From assembly GCF_016908515.1 (NCBI RefSeq), contig NZ_JAFBEA010000001.1:310001-374000 (forward strand): a stretch of DNA of 64,000 nucleotides, read 5' to 3'. Below the pieces are notes generated by a model that made no database searches, was not told where the DNA came from, and worked only from the letters and a program-made list of their open reading frames with translations. This DNA comes from Virgibacillus halotolerans. GTDB taxonomy: Bacteria > Bacillota > Bacilli > Bacillales > Amphibacillaceae. Below, one piece after another: positions 17,868 through 27,374 of this stretch. Every line of letters begins with the position of its first letter. Position 1 is the first letter of the stretch. Position numbers and translations under genes: made by a program.

Positions 17868-19323
17868 TAAAGACTTTCCATTAATTTTTGAACGTAGTAA
17901 ACCAGGTAGAACGAGTTATAGTCTGCCAGAATTGGATGTTCCGGAAGTGGATCTTGATGCTGAACTGGACGTTGCCTATATTCGTCAGGAAGCACCGGAT
18001 TTACCGGAAGTGAGTGAACTAGAACTAATGCGCCATTATACAGGGCTTTCTAATCGGAATTATGGAGTAGATTCCGGTTTTTACCCACTTGGCTCTTGTA
18101 CAATGAAGTATAATCCAAAAATAAATGAAGATGTCGCTCGATTAGATGGGTTTAGCCACATTCATCCCCATCAGGATGCAAAAAGTGTTCAAGGTGCATT
18201 AGAAATGCTCTATGATCTACAAACCGCATTAAGGGAGATTACAGGGATGCATGAAGTTTCACTTCAACCGGCTGCGGGCGCACAGGGGGAGTGGACAGCA
18301 CTAATGATGATCCGTGCTTTTCATGAAGCAAATGGCGATTTTGAACGCACCAAAGTCATTGTACCAGACTCCGCACATGGGACGAATCCAGCATCGGCAG
18401 CAGTAGCGGGATTTGACGCGGTTACCGTGAAATCAAATGATAGAGGTTTGGTTGATTTAGAAGATCTTAAACGGGTGGTAGGAAAAGATACGGCAGCCCT
18501 GATGTTAACCAACCCGAATACATTGGGATTATTCGAAACGGAAATCATGGAAATGGCAGCAGTTGTTCATGGTGCCGGAGGAAAATTATATTATGATGGT
18601 GCAAACCTAAATGCAATTATGGGATATACAAGACCAGGAGATATGGGGTTTGATGCTGTCCATCTAAATCTCCACAAGACTTTTACAGGCCCGCATGGTG
18701 GCGGTGGACCGGGCTCTGGCCCAGTAGGGGTATCTAAAGAATTAGAACCTTATTTACCAAAGCCAATCCTTGTGAAAGCTAATGATGGCTATAAATTTGA
18801 ATACGACAGACCCAATTCAATTGGCAGGGTGAAACCGTATTATGGTAACTTTGGAATTAATCTTCGAGCCTACACGTATATTCGTACAATGGGTGCAGAA
18901 GGTTTGAAAAAGGTCAGTGAATTTGCAGTATTAAATGCAAACTATATGATGCGCAAGTTGGAAAAAGAATATGAATTACCGTATAACCAGCACTGTAAGC
19001 ATGAATTTGTTCTATCTGGTAAGAAACAGAAGAAATTGGGTGTGCGTACACTGGATGTCGCGAAACGTTTGCTTGATTATGGATACCATCCGCCAACCAT
19101 TTATTTCCCACTTAATGTGGAAGAAGCTTTGATGGTTGAACCAACTGAAACTGAATCTAAAGAAACGCTGGATGGTTTTATCGAAACGATGCTGACTATT
19201 GCTGAGGAAACCAAGAACAATCCAGAGCTGGTGCAAGAAGCACCGCATAATACAATTGTAAAACGGATGGATGAAACAACAGCAGCGAGAAAACCAATTC
19301 TAAGATACAATAAAGCAGATTAA
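17860..19323 (+). CDS. gcvPB: Glycine dehydrogenase (decarboxylating) subunit 2
   Basis: The PLP-binding half of the split P protein, 487 residues. The cofactor lysine is in the [18 protein letters not shown] segment. Other marks are [10 protein letters not shown] and [11 protein letters not shown]. It forms the active enzyme with GcvPA. The operon ends at the strong terminator at 19326-19364; the H protein and lipoamide dehydrogenase must be encoded elsewhere. Confidence 0.97.
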   Translation: MANKDFPLIFERSKPGRTSYSLPELDVPEVDLDAELDVAYIRQEAPDLPEVSELELMRHYTGLSNRNYGVDSGFYPLGSCTMKYNPKINEDVARLDGFSHIHPHQDAKSVQGALEMLYDLQTALREITGMHEVSLQPAAGAQGEWTALMMIRAFHEANGDFERTKVIVPDSAHGTNPASAAVAGFDAVTVKSNDRGLVDLEDLKRVVGKDTAALMLTNPNTLGLFETEIMEMAAVVHGAGGKLYYDGANLNAIMGYTRPGDMGFDAVHLNLHKTFTGPHGGGGPGSGPVGVSKELEPYLPKPILVKANDGYKFEYDRPNSIGRVKPYYGNFGINLRAYTYIRTMGAEGLKKVSEFAVLNANYMMRKLEKEYELPYNQHCKHEFVLSGKKQKKLGVRTLDVAKRLLDYGYHPPTIYFPLNVEEALMVEPTETESKETLDGFIETMLTIAEETKNNPELVQEAPHNTIVKRMDETTAARKPILRYNKAD

Positions 19324-19325
19324 AT

Positions 19326-19364
19326 AAAACATACCTGGAGCATTAGCTGCTCCAGGTATGTTTT
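19326..19364. terminator. Terminator of the gcv operon
   Basis: A perfect 15-bp stem (19326-19340 with 19350-19364), loop 9 bases, with A and T runs at the ends. It lies between convergent gcvPB and yqhL. Confidence 0.92.
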
Positions 19365-19372
19365 AAAGATGT

Positions 19373-19747
19373 CTATTTTTTTTTAACTTTTCCAGTCCAT
19401 TTCTTAAAGCCGCCTTGTAGTTGATTGATGTCTTCATAGCCCTTTTTGTGCAGGAGCTGTGCAGCTCTGCCAGATCGTGATCCACTCTGACAATAAAGAT
19501 AGACAGGTTTATCTTTTCTGAGTTCGACCAATCGTTGTTTCAATTGTGTCACTGGAATATTTCGGGCACCAAGAATATGTCCTTTTTCAAATTCCTGCGG
19601 CTCTCTCACGTCTATTAATTGCGCTTTACGATAGCCTTCTCTAAACTGATCTTCCGTTAAGGTTTTTAAATAAGTCCGCTGTTTGAAGAAGCGGAACACA
19701 GTAACCGCGATTAGGATTACTAATACAAATATAAGAATTGTTAGCAT
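19373..19747 (-). CDS. yqhL: Membrane-anchored rhodanese-like protein YqhL
   Basis: The protein has an N-terminal membrane anchor (about residues 2-21) and one rhodanese domain (about 33-120) with the active-site loop CQSGSRS (Cys86). The domain should lie in the cytoplasm and handle sulfane sulfur, but substrates are unknown. The start at 19747 follows GGGGGACAATC; the longer frame from 19777 would lie upstream of this site. Size and place downstream of gcv match B. subtilis yqhL. Confidence 0.9.
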   Translation of the reverse strand: MLTILIFVLVILIAVTVFRFFKQRTYLKTLTEDQFREGYRKAQLIDVREPQEFEKGHILGARNIPVTQLKQRLVELRKDKPVYLYCQSGSRSGRAAQLLHKKGYEDINQLQGGFKKWTGKVKKK

Positions 19748-20118
19748 GATTGTCCCCCGTCTTTCACTTTTATTCATCCTCTATTATATGGTTATTTTGG
19801 TTTTTTTTCAAAGATTAGCGAATATGAAGTGAAGTTACTTGAATTTTGATGTTCAATTGAGGGGAATACACCATTTACATTTATGCAAGTGATAAAATGG
19901 ACTACTTTTAGTATAAGATGCATTTATTACTTCTATTAGCTATATTTTACTGCTTTTATTATTGACAAAATCAACACTTTTTGCTTTAACACCATATATA
20001 GTGCTTTTTTCTAAAAGTTATACAAGATATTGTTCTAAGCTGTTGAATTATGGTATTGTATAATGAGCGTGTTATAGTAAATAATGAATATTTTTTGATA
20101 GGATAAAGGAGCGGTGAA
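19748..20118 (+). promoter_or_regulatory. nrdJ upstream region with tandem NrdR boxes
   Basis: Two imperfect 16-bp palindromes resemble the NrdR box (consensus ACACWATATATWGTGT): 19989-20004 (14 of 16 positions fit) and 20020-20035 (12 of 16 fit). Their starts are 31 bp apart, three helical turns, as in known NrdR targets. A TTGACA lies at 19962-19967 and a TATAAT at 20059-20064. NrdR represses ribonucleotide reductase genes when dATP/ATP is high, so nrdJ is likely under NrdR. No B12 riboswitch is visible in these 371 bases. Confidence 0.65.
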
Positions 20119-22680
20119 ATGTCGACTATTGTAGAATCGATCAGGGCAATTGATGTTGCCTCATTAAATCAAGATATTAAAATGTATCCACAGGTGCACC
20201 CGATTACGGAAGATATGAAACTAACTCATAAAGGAGTTTCCCGTTTAGTTATGCTCGATCGGTACGCTTTTAAAGATACTGAAAAGAAAACACTAAAGAC
20301 AGGGGATTTCGTTGTTTTAACAGTAAAAGCAGATCCGAAATTTCCAGCACGTGGGACAGGCTTTATCCAATCTATTGACTGGGAAAACAAGGTAGCAGCA
20401 ATTGAGGTAGATCCGGACTTTGTTTCAGTACTGGATAATGAAGATGAAATAGCAACTGGTGTAGTCCATCGTAGTTTGGATGTTATTGATAAGCCGTTAG
20501 AAGTGTTCTATGAACAAATAGCCAAGAGAAATGCAACTGGGCTTTCAAGCGTGGAAGAAACGAAGGAAAATCAACAAAAATGGTTCAATAAATTTAATGA
20601 AGAATTAGCAAACTTGAATTTTATACCAGCAGGCAGAGTGTTATATGGTGCTGGGGCTGAAACAGATGTGACCTATTTTAATTGTTACGTCATGCCTTTC
20701 ATCCGGGACTCCCGTGAGGGTATTTCCGATCATCGTAAACAAGTGATGGAGATTATGAGTAGGGGTGGAGGCGTCGGAACAAATGGATCGACCCTAAGAC
20801 CGAGAAACACATTAGCAAGAGGTGTTAACGGCAAATCATCCGGTTCTGTTTCATGGCTGGATGACATTGCGAAGTTAACACATTTAGTGGAACAGGGCGG
20901 TTCAAGACGTGGGGCTCAAATGATCATGCTAGTTGATTCTCATCCTGATATTATTGAATTTATCATTTCAAAAATGCAAAACCCAAGAATTCTTCGATAT
21001 TTAATTGAAAATACGTCGGATGAGCAAATAAAACGTCAGGCACAAGAAAAATTAGATTTTATCCCTTTAACAGACACCGAATCCGATCTATACCAGGGGA
21101 TTGTGAATTACAGATCCATGCCTGGATTAGGTGGGTTTACGGAAGCGGCAATTCGTGAAGCAGAGGAAAAACTGACGACAGGCGGAAGGTATTCCGTTCA
21201 TAACTCAGAATTTCTTACAGGTGCTAATATTTCTGTATGTTTAACAAAGGAATTCATGGAAGCTGTAGAAAATGATGATATGTATGACCTTCGTTTCCCT
21301 GATGTAGAAAATTATACGCCAGAACAAATGAAGGCATATAATGAAAACTGGCATGAGGTTGGAGATGTACGGAAATGGGAAGAAATGGGTTATGGTGTAC
21401 GCGTTTATCGTCGTGTCAAAGCAAAAGAACTATGGAACTTGATTAATATTTGTGCAACCTATTCCGCAGAACCGGGTATCTTCTTCATTGATAATGCGAA
21501 TGATATGACAAATGCAAAAGCCTATGGAGATCAAGTAGTTGCAACAAATCCATGTGGTGAACAACCGCTCGCAGCATACTCTGTTTGTAACTTAGCTGCA
21601 GTTAATCTGGCTGAAATGGCTGATAAAGATACAAAAACAGTTAACTTTGAAAAGTTAAAACAAACGGTGAAAACAGGTGTAAGAATGCAGGATAATGTAA
21701 TTGATGCAACACCTTATTTCCTAGAAGAAAATAGAAAGCAAGCACTCGGTGAGCGACGTGTCGGATTAGGTGTTATGGGTATGCATGACCTGCTGATCTA
21801 TTGTGAAACAGCTTACGGTTCGCAAGCAGGTAACAAGTTGGTTGATCAAATTTTCGAAACGATTGCAACCACAGCCTATCGTGAATCGATTAAACTAGCC
21901 AAAGAAAAAGGAAGCTTCCCATTTTTAGTCGGAAAGACAGATGAGGAAACAACAGCATTAAGAGACGCTTTTATTCATACAGGCTATATGAAACAAATGC
22001 CTGAAGATATTCGAGAAGGCGTGCTAGCGTATGGTATTCGTAACTCACATCTATTAACCGTTGCTCCAACCGGTTCCACTGGGACAATGGTTGGCGTATC
22101 AACTGGACTAGAACCATATTTTTCCTTTTCTTATTACAGAAGTGGAAGACTAGGTAAATTTATAGAAGTAAAAGCAGATATTGTGCAGGAATATTTAGAT
22201 CGAAATCCTGATGCCGATCCGGATAAGTTACCAGAGTGGTTTGTTACCGCAATGAAATTACCGCCTGAAGCACATGCGGATACACAATGTGTTATTCAGC
22301 GATGGGTTGATAGCTCCATTTCCAAGACGGTGAACGCACCGAAAGGATATACAGTGGATCAAGTGGAAAATGTTTACCGTAGATTATACAATGGTGGTGC
22401 GAAAGGTGGAACGGTTTATGTGGATGGCAGCCGTGACTCACAAGTACTAACTCTAAAAGCAGAGGATAATATAGTCGGTGAACAAACAGAACTATTCACT
22501 GAAACAGAACAACCTAAAGTTGTGTTAATGGATACCATCCAGGAACTGGGAAACACGAATGTAACGATTGGTTCTGAGATTGGCGATACATGCCCAGTGT
22601 GTAGAGAAGGAAGTATCGAGGATATTGGCGGCTGTAATACATGTACAAGTTGTGGTGCACAACTGAAGTGTGGATTATAA
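20119..22680 (+). CDS. nrdJ: Adenosylcobalamin-dependent ribonucleoside-diphosphate reductase
   Basis: A class II (B12-dependent) reductase of 853 residues that makes deoxyribonucleotides without oxygen dependence. Marks: the N-terminal active-site Cys region FNCYVMPFIRDSREG, the NPCGEQPL loop with the radical Cys, the VAPTGSTGTM segment, and a C-terminal zinc-ribbon-like tail (CPVC ... CNTCTSCG) ending in the redox cysteines. B. subtilis lacks this gene; it occurs in many halophilic or alkaliphilic Bacillaceae. It is a single-gene unit between an NrdR-type region and a terminator at 22694. Confidence 0.95.
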   Translation: MSTIVESIRAIDVASLNQDIKMYPQVHPITEDMKLTHKGVSRLVMLDRYAFKDTEKKTLKTGDFVVLTVKADPKFPARGTGFIQSIDWENKVAAIEVDPDFVSVLDNEDEIATGVVHRSLDVIDKPLEVFYEQIAKRNATGLSSVEETKENQQKWFNKFNEELANLNFIPAGRVLYGAGAETDVTYFNCYVMPFIRDSREGISDHRKQVMEIMSRGGGVGTNGSTLRPRNTLARGVNGKSSGSVSWLDDIAKLTHLVEQGGSRRGAQMIMLVDSHPDIIEFIISKMQNPRILRYLIENTSDEQIKRQAQEKLDFIPLTDTESDLYQGIVNYRSMPGLGGFTEAAIREAEEKLTTGGRYSVHNSEFLTGANISVCLTKEFMEAVENDDMYDLRFPDVENYTPEQMKAYNENWHEVGDVRKWEEMGYGVRVYRRVKAKELWNLINICATYSAEPGIFFIDNANDMTNAKAYGDQVVATNPCGEQPLAAYSVCNLAAVNLAEMADKDTKTVNFEKLKQTVKTGVRMQDNVIDATPYFLEENRKQALGERRVGLGVMGMHDLLIYCETAYGSQAGNKLVDQIFETIATTAYRESIKLAKEKGSFPFLVGKTDEETTALRDAFIHTGYMKQMPEDIREGVLAYGIRNSHLLTVAPTGSTGTMVGVSTGLEPYFSFSYYRSGRLGKFIEVKADIVQEYLDRNPDADPDKLPEWFVTAMKLPPEAHADTQCVIQRWVDSSISKTVNAPKGYTVDQVENVYRRLYNGGAKGGTVYVDGSRDSQVLTLKAEDNIVGEQTELFTETEQPKVVLMDTIQELGNTNVTIGSEIGDTCPVCREGSIEDIGGCNTCTSCGAQLKCGL

Positions 22681-22693
22681 GCGTATTTATACG

Positions 22694-22730
22694 GAAAGGA
22701 TCAACAGACAAACGTTGATCCTTTCTTCTT
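22694..22730 (+). terminator. Terminator after nrdJ
   Basis: A 12-bp stem (22694-22705 with 22714-22725), loop 8 bases, followed by a T-rich tract. Confidence 0.85.
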
Positions 22731-22834
22731 GCTGTATCAAAATTACTTGTCTAATTTGCAAACATCCTGTATCCTCATAGGTAGAAACATTGTTGCCTTG
22801 ACTAAAAACTATTCTAGAAATGGGGGGAGACATT

Positions 22835-23254
22835 ATGCCAACGCCGAGTATGGAAGATTATATAGAGTTGATCTATAACTTAATTGACACAAAAGGCTAC
22901 GCCCGTGTATCAGATATGGCTGAACAATTAAGCGTACATCCATCGTCTGTAACAAAAATGGTTCAAAAACTAGATAAAGATGCGTACTTAAATTATGAAA
23001 AATATAGAGGGTTTGTATTAACCGAAAAAGGGAAAAAAATCGGTGAACGTTTGGTGTTTCGTCATGAGCTGTTGGAAGATTTCCTTGAAATAATTGGTGT
23101 AGAGAAAGAGAATATTTATGATGATGTAGAAGGAATAGAACACCATCTGAGCTGGAATTCGATTGATCGGATTGGAGATCTTGTAAATTACTTTAAAGCC
23201 GATAAGGAACGCGTGGTTCATTTAAGAGAAATACATGCAAGAGATGAGAAATAA
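22835..23254 (+). CDS. mntR: Manganese-responsive transcriptional regulator MntR
   Basis: DtxR-family repressor of manganese uptake genes. The 139-residue protein keeps every metal ligand of B. subtilis MntR at the same number: Asp8, Glu11, His77, Glu99, Glu102 and His103. The winged helix covers about residues 20-65 ([16 protein letters not shown] recognition helix). The start at 22835 fits homologues and follows GGGGGAG; the frame is open to 22820. It is a single gene ending in a terminator. Confidence 0.96.
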   Translation: MPTPSMEDYIELIYNLIDTKGYARVSDMAEQLSVHPSSVTKMVQKLDKDAYLNYEKYRGFVLTEKGKKIGERLVFRHELLEDFLEIIGVEKENIYDDVEGIEHHLSWNSIDRIGDLVNYFKADKERVVHLREIHARDEK

Positions 23255-23258
23255 TTGG

Positions 23259-23297
23259 AATCCGCACGGTTGCACTCAGGCAATCGTGCGGATTTTT
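23259..23297 (+). terminator. Terminator after mntR
   Basis: A 15-bp stem (23259-23273 with 23280-23294, one G-U pair) followed by TTTTT. Confidence 0.85.
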
Positions 23298-23393
23298 AAA
23301 TTATAAAAACGTTCTATTTACTGTCCCCCATGCTTACACTGATAGAAAAGCGTAATCTGTATAAGTGTCTAAAAAAGTACAAGGGGAGAGGGC

Positions 23394-24284
23394 ATGAAAA
23401 TTGATGGTGTGTTTTCTGGTGGTGGGGTCAAAGCCTTCGCATTTGTTGGTGCACTCGAAAGTATCGAGGAAAAGCAATTACTTTTGGAGCGTGTAGCGGG
23501 AACCTCAGCAGGAGCGATTGTTGCTTCCTTAATAGCAGCTGGCTACCCTTTTAATGAAATAAAGATATTGATGGATAAATTGGACTTAAAACAATTCTCA
23601 GATCCACCGTCGTTAACAAAAATAATTCCATTTAGTAAATGGTTTTTTCTTTATTTTCAACTTGGGATCAATAAAGGTGATAAGCTGGAAAATTGGCTGT
23701 ACAATCAGTTAGCAGCCAAAGGTATTTATACATTTAGTGACTTGAAACCAGGTTATCTTAAGGTGATTGTCAGTGATCTATCATTAGGGAAGCTGGTTGT
23801 TATCCCAGATGATTTAAAAAGGGTTTATGGGATCGAACCCAACTATTTTCCCGTTTCTAAAGCTGTAAGAATGAGTGCAGGATTTCCTTATTTTTTTATG
23901 CCGAAGAAATTGCCGGGTAAATCGAATAAAAGTATCATTGTTGATGGTGGCTTGTTAAGTAATTTCCCCTTATGGGTATTTGAAAAAGGGGAATACAAAA
24001 GAGAACGTCCTATTTTAGGTGTTAAATTGACTGGATCAGTCGAGGAGCAAAATCAGCCACGGTATATTAAAAATGCACTGGATATGTTTCATGCATTATT
24101 TTCAACAATGAAATTGGCACACGATGCCCGATATATTTCAACCTCAGACAAAAATAATATTATTTTTATCCCCGTAAATGATGTTCAATCCATGAATTTT
24201 AAATTAGATACAGCTACCAAGGAGCAGTTGTTTCAGTCCGGAAGGCAAAGTGCTGATCGTTTTTTAGCACGTTGGCCAACATAA
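23394..24284 (+). CDS. yqhO: Patatin-like phospholipase family protein YqhO
   Basis: A 296-residue serine hydrolase of the patatin family. It has the oxyanion glycine stretch SGGGVKAFAFVGAL (8-21), the nucleophile GTSAG (Ser38) and the DGG catalytic Asp in IVDGGLLSNFPLW. The likely activity is lipid acyl hydrolysis; the substrate is unknown. AAGGGGAGAGG precedes the ATG. Position after mntR and before yqhP matches B. subtilis yqhO. Confidence 0.92.
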   Translation: MKIDGVFSGGGVKAFAFVGALESIEEKQLLLERVAGTSAGAIVASLIAAGYPFNEIKILMDKLDLKQFSDPPSLTKIIPFSKWFFLYFQLGINKGDKLENWLYNQLAAKGIYTFSDLKPGYLKVIVSDLSLGKLVVIPDDLKRVYGIEPNYFPVSKAVRMSAGFPYFFMPKKLPGKSNKSIIVDGGLLSNFPLWVFEKGEYKRERPILGVKLTGSVEEQNQPRYIKNALDMFHALFSTMKLAHDARYISTSDKNNIIFIPVNDVQSMNFKLDTATKEQLFQSGRQSADRFLARWPT

Positions 24285-24286
24285 AA

Positions 24287-24322
24287 AAAAGACCGTGCTT
24301 TTAAAACGAAGCCCGGTCTTTT
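24287..24322. terminator. Bidirectional terminator between yqhO and yqhP
   Basis: A 9-bp stem (24287-24295 with 24314-24322) extended by a second short stem inside the loop, with A and T runs on the flanks. It overlaps the last codons of yqhP. Confidence 0.75.
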
Positions 24323-24675
24323 CCTTTTGGTTTGTTTCCATCAATCACACGCAAATGCGTTGGACGTTTACCTCTTTTCTTCTTTTGAATGCCCTGCTTT
24401 TTATTGGCATTTACAGTATAATTTGCGGGTTTTTCCTGCTTGTATTTGGCTTTTGATTGTTTAACTGCCTTTTTATATTTCTTCATTTCATTGGGAGTGG
24501 GTTTCTTATTGAGAAAGACAAAATAGATTACCGCAAAAATGACGATACCTACACCAATCATGATAAAGATACTAGTAAAAAAGCTCATGGTATTAGTGAA
24601 TAGCTGTGTAATTAATCCAACAGCTGCCAAACCGATGATTCCAGCAATCAATACGGGAAATAACTTACGAGCCAT
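24301..24675 (-). CDS. yqhP: YqhP family membrane protein
   Basis: A 124-residue protein with two membrane segments (about 5-25 and 33-54) and a very basic cytoplasmic tail rich in Lys, ending in a THLRVIDGNKPKGKDRASF motif. This layout fits YqhP of B. subtilis (SA1362-type family). The function is unknown. It is convergent with yqhO. Confidence 0.82.
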   Translation of the reverse strand: MARKLFPVLIAGIIGLAAVGLITQLFTNTMSFFTSIFIMIGVGIVIFAVIYFVFLNKKPTPNEMKKYKKAVKQSKAKYKQEKPANYTVNANKKQGIQKKKRGKRPTHLRVIDGNKPKGKDRASF

Positions 24676-24979
24676 CTGTTTGTCCTCCCTTCTATATTAG
24701 ATGATGATGCTTCTATATATTATATACCACAATTAACTTGCTTTATATCATGATTATCGCAAAATAATCAAGAAAGCTGGTATTACTCTAAATTCTTTCC
24801 TTCTTAATCTAAAATTATTCAAGTTTATTTATTTTCCTTATCTCCAATTTTACTAGAAATGTGTCAAGATAACTAGTTAAGTGTTTGTTAAATTTTTCTT
24901 TTTCAGATAACTATATACTTCAAATGGTTTTTGATTGCAATTAGCGTAGTTGGCAATAATAAGATTGGAGGTGTTGGAT
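24676..24979. other. Divergent intergenic region between yqhP and yqhR
   Basis: About 300 bases, AT-rich, between divergent genes. It must contain promoters for both, but I see no consensus pair I can trust, no hairpin with T tract and no open frame with a ribosome site. Confidence 0.5.
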
Positions 24980-25489
24980 ATGAAAAAAGATAGTCATTCA
25001 GAAAAACAAGATAATTTATCAGGCATATTTTCTAAAGCATTGCTAACGGGTTTTATTGGCGGTTTACTATGGAGTGCTTTTGGAGTTATTATGTACTATT
25101 TTAAATTCTCTGAGGTAGGACCAAAATCGTTTTTATTAAGATCATGGCTGACTGCTGAATGGACAAATGGTTGGCTTGGGGATGTCCTTTCGATTTTGCT
25201 GGCCGGTTTCATTTCATTATTGCCAGCTGTGATATACTTTGCTGTATTTAAAAAAATAAATTCCATGTTGGTAGGAATACTTTATGGGGTAATCCTCTGG
25301 GGGTTGATCTTCTATGTGTTACATCCCTTATTCTCCAATGTTCCGCAGCTTACAGATCTCCAATTTAAGTCAGTTGTTTCCAGCATATGCCTATTTGTAT
25401 TATATGGTGCATTTATTGGATACGCTATTTCTTTTGATTATCATAATATGAAAGTTAGAGAAAAGCATCGAAAGCAGGCAAGAAGCTAA
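24980..25489 (+). CDS. yqhR: YqhR family membrane protein
   Basis: A 169-residue integral membrane protein with four hydrophobic segments (about 22-40, 60-85, 93-112 and 130-148). It fits YqhR of B. subtilis in size, topology and position before yqhT-efp. The start at 24980 follows GGAGGTG; the frame is open to 24950 but that start lacks a ribosome site. The function is unknown. The genes yqhQ and yqhS (aroQ) that lie here in B. subtilis are absent. Confidence 0.82.
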   Translation: MKKDSHSEKQDNLSGIFSKALLTGFIGGLLWSAFGVIMYYFKFSEVGPKSFLLRSWLTAEWTNGWLGDVLSILLAGFISLLPAVIYFAVFKKINSMLVGILYGVILWGLIFYVLHPLFSNVPQLTDLQFKSVVSSICLFVLYGAFIGYAISFDYHNMKVREKHRKQARS

Positions 25490-25584
25490 CCTTTTAAACA
25501 AAATCGTTATTCAAATGAATTGGTTTATGATAAACTAAAAAGCAGCTGCAATAAGTTGTAAATTACATAGAGAGGAATGAACCC

Positions 25585-26646
25585 ATGGAGAAACTTACAA
25601 AATTAAGAGATGCACTTGAAGCAAACAATTTAGATGCCATTTTAATTACAAGCCCAATTAATAGAAGATACGTTACGGGCTTCACTGGAACAGCTGGTGT
25701 TGCTATTATAAGTACAAACGATGCGCGTTTTATTACCGATTTTCGGTACACGTCACAAGCAACAGCACAAGCTAAGGAATTCAAAGTTATCCAACATAAA
25801 CAAGTGATTGAATTGGAAATAAAAGATCAGTTAAAAGCACTGGATGTCAAGCGGTTGGGCTTTGAAAAAGATACGATCACATTCAGTCAATATGAAAAAT
25901 ATAAAGCAATATTCGAAACAGAATTAGTTCCCGTAAGTGGTATTGTCGAAGCACTCCGTTCCATTAAAACAGCTGAAGAATTAGCGATTATGAAAAAAGC
26001 AGCAAAGATAGCGGATGATGCATTTGAACATGTTCTAGGCTATATTAAACCAGGTGCGAAGGAAATTGATATTTCTAATGAACTGGAATTTTACATGCGT
26101 AAATTAGGTGCGACTTCTTCTAGCTTTGATACGATTGTTGCCTCGGGCGAACGTTCTGCGCTTCCACATGGTGTGGCATCAGATAAAGAAATACAATCTG
26201 GTGAACTGGTTACCTTGGATTTTGGCGCATTGTATCAAGGGTATTGTTCAGATATCACCCGTACGGTAGCTGTTGGGGAAATAAACGAGCAGCTGCGTAC
26301 CATTTATGATACAGTATTAGAGGCACAATTACGTGGGGTAGATGGGATTAAGCCAGGTATTACTGGAAAAGAAGCTGATGCGATAACGCGTGACTATATT
26401 ACAGAAAAAGGCTATGGTGATTATTTCGGGCATTCTACCGGACATGGGGTGGGGCTTGAAGTACACGAAACACCTAGTTTAGCTTCTCGGTCAGAGCAAA
26501 AATTAGAGCCTGGTATGGTTGTCACTATTGAACCGGGTATTTATGTTCCAGGCGTTGGCGGTTGCCGGATTGAAGATGATCTCGTTGTAACAAATTCAGG
26601 TAATGAGCGCCTAACGTTCGCGAAAAAGGAATTAATCCAACTATAA
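25585..26646 (+). CDS. yqhT: Xaa-Pro aminopeptidase/dipeptidase YqhT (M24 family)
   Basis: A 353-residue cytoplasmic metallopeptidase that removes residues next to proline. It has the creatinase N-terminal domain (1-125, with [13 protein letters not shown]) and the pita-bread domain. Metal ligands are visible in [17 protein letters not shown] (two Asp), [15 protein letters not shown] (His), and IEPGIYVPG and GCRIEDDL (two Glu). GAGAGGAATG precedes the ATG. It directly precedes efp, the conserved order in Firmicutes. Confidence 0.94.
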   Translation: MEKLTKLRDALEANNLDAILITSPINRRYVTGFTGTAGVAIISTNDARFITDFRYTSQATAQAKEFKVIQHKQVIELEIKDQLKALDVKRLGFEKDTITFSQYEKYKAIFETELVPVSGIVEALRSIKTAEELAIMKKAAKIADDAFEHVLGYIKPGAKEIDISNELEFYMRKLGATSSSFDTIVASGERSALPHGVASDKEIQSGELVTLDFGALYQGYCSDITRTVAVGEINEQLRTIYDTVLEAQLRGVDGIKPGITGKEADAITRDYITEKGYGDYFGHSTGHGVGLEVHETPSLASRSEQKLEPGMVVTIEPGIYVPGVGGCRIEDDLVVTNSGNERLTFAKKELIQL

Positions 26647-26671
26647 GCTCACAATCAAGGAGGAAACACAT

Positions 26672-27229
26672 GTGATTTCAGTTAATGATTTTAAAACAGG
26701 ATTGACAATTGAAGTGGATAACAGTATTTGGCAGGTGTTGGAGTTCCAGCACGTTAAACCAGGTAAAGGTGCTGCATTCGTTCGTTCTAAGCTTCGTAAT
26801 TTACGTAGTGGTAACATCCAGGAAAAAACGTTTCGTGGTGGAGAAAAAGTAAACAGGGCACATATTGATCATAAGAACATGCAGTATTTATATGCATCTG
26901 GTGATACACATGCCTTTATGGATACAGAAACGTATGAGCAGCTTGAAATGCAGACAAGCCAAATCGAACATGAATTAAACTTTATTCTAGAAAACTCGGA
27001 AGTATCCGTAATCATGTATGGAGGAGAAATCTTAGGTGTTGATCTGCCAAACAATGTGGAACTTGAGGTAAGTGAAACAGAACCAGGAATTAAAGGGGAT
27101 ACAGCAAGTGGCGGCTCGAAACCTGCAACATTGGAAACAGGTCTTACGGTACAAGTTCCTTTCTTTATTAATAAGGGAGATAAACTTGTGATCAATACTT
27201 CGGATGGAAAGTATGTTTCCAGAGCTTAA
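26672..27229 (+). CDS. efp: Elongation factor P
   Basis: A 185-residue tRNA-shaped factor that helps ribosomes stalled at polyproline. It has three beta-barrel domains: KOW-like N-terminal (1-65) with the modified lysine Lys32 in the PGKGAAF loop, a central OB domain, and a C-terminal OB domain ending [12 protein letters not shown]-like. The Lys32 site fits the 5-aminopentanol modification known in B. subtilis. The start is a GTG at 26672 after AAGGAGG. It ends at a terminator. Confidence 0.97.
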   Translation: MISVNDFKTGLTIEVDNSIWQVLEFQHVKPGKGAAFVRSKLRNLRSGNIQEKTFRGGEKVNRAHIDHKNMQYLYASGDTHAFMDTETYEQLEMQTSQIEHELNFILENSEVSVIMYGGEILGVDLPNNVELEVSETEPGIKGDTASGGSKPATLETGLTVQVPFFINKGDKLVINTSDGKYVSRA

Positions 27230-27247
27230 TAATTTACCAAGATTAGA

Positions 27248-27278
27248 AGCAGTCCTATTTGATAGGGCTGCTTTTTTT
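27248..27278 (+). terminator. Terminator after efp
   Basis: An 11-bp stem (27248-27258 with 27262-27272, one mismatch) with a 3-base loop followed by TTTTTT. Confidence 0.85.
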
Positions 27279-27309
27279 GCGAAAAATATAAATTGGCTTA
27301 GACAGGTTA

Positions 27310-27338
27310 GTCATAAATTGCTTCATGTGACATACATT
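27310..27338 (+). promoter_or_regulatory. Probable sigma-E promoter of the spoIIIA operon
   Basis: A -35-like GTCATAAA at 27310-27317 and a -10 CATACATT at 27331-27338, 13 bases apart, fit the sigma-E (mother-cell) consensus. It lies 36 bases before spoIIIAA, whose B. subtilis homologue is known to be sigma-E controlled. Confidence 0.75.
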
Positions 27339-27374
27339 TTACTATAAAGCTACAACTAAAAACGGGGAATGTCT

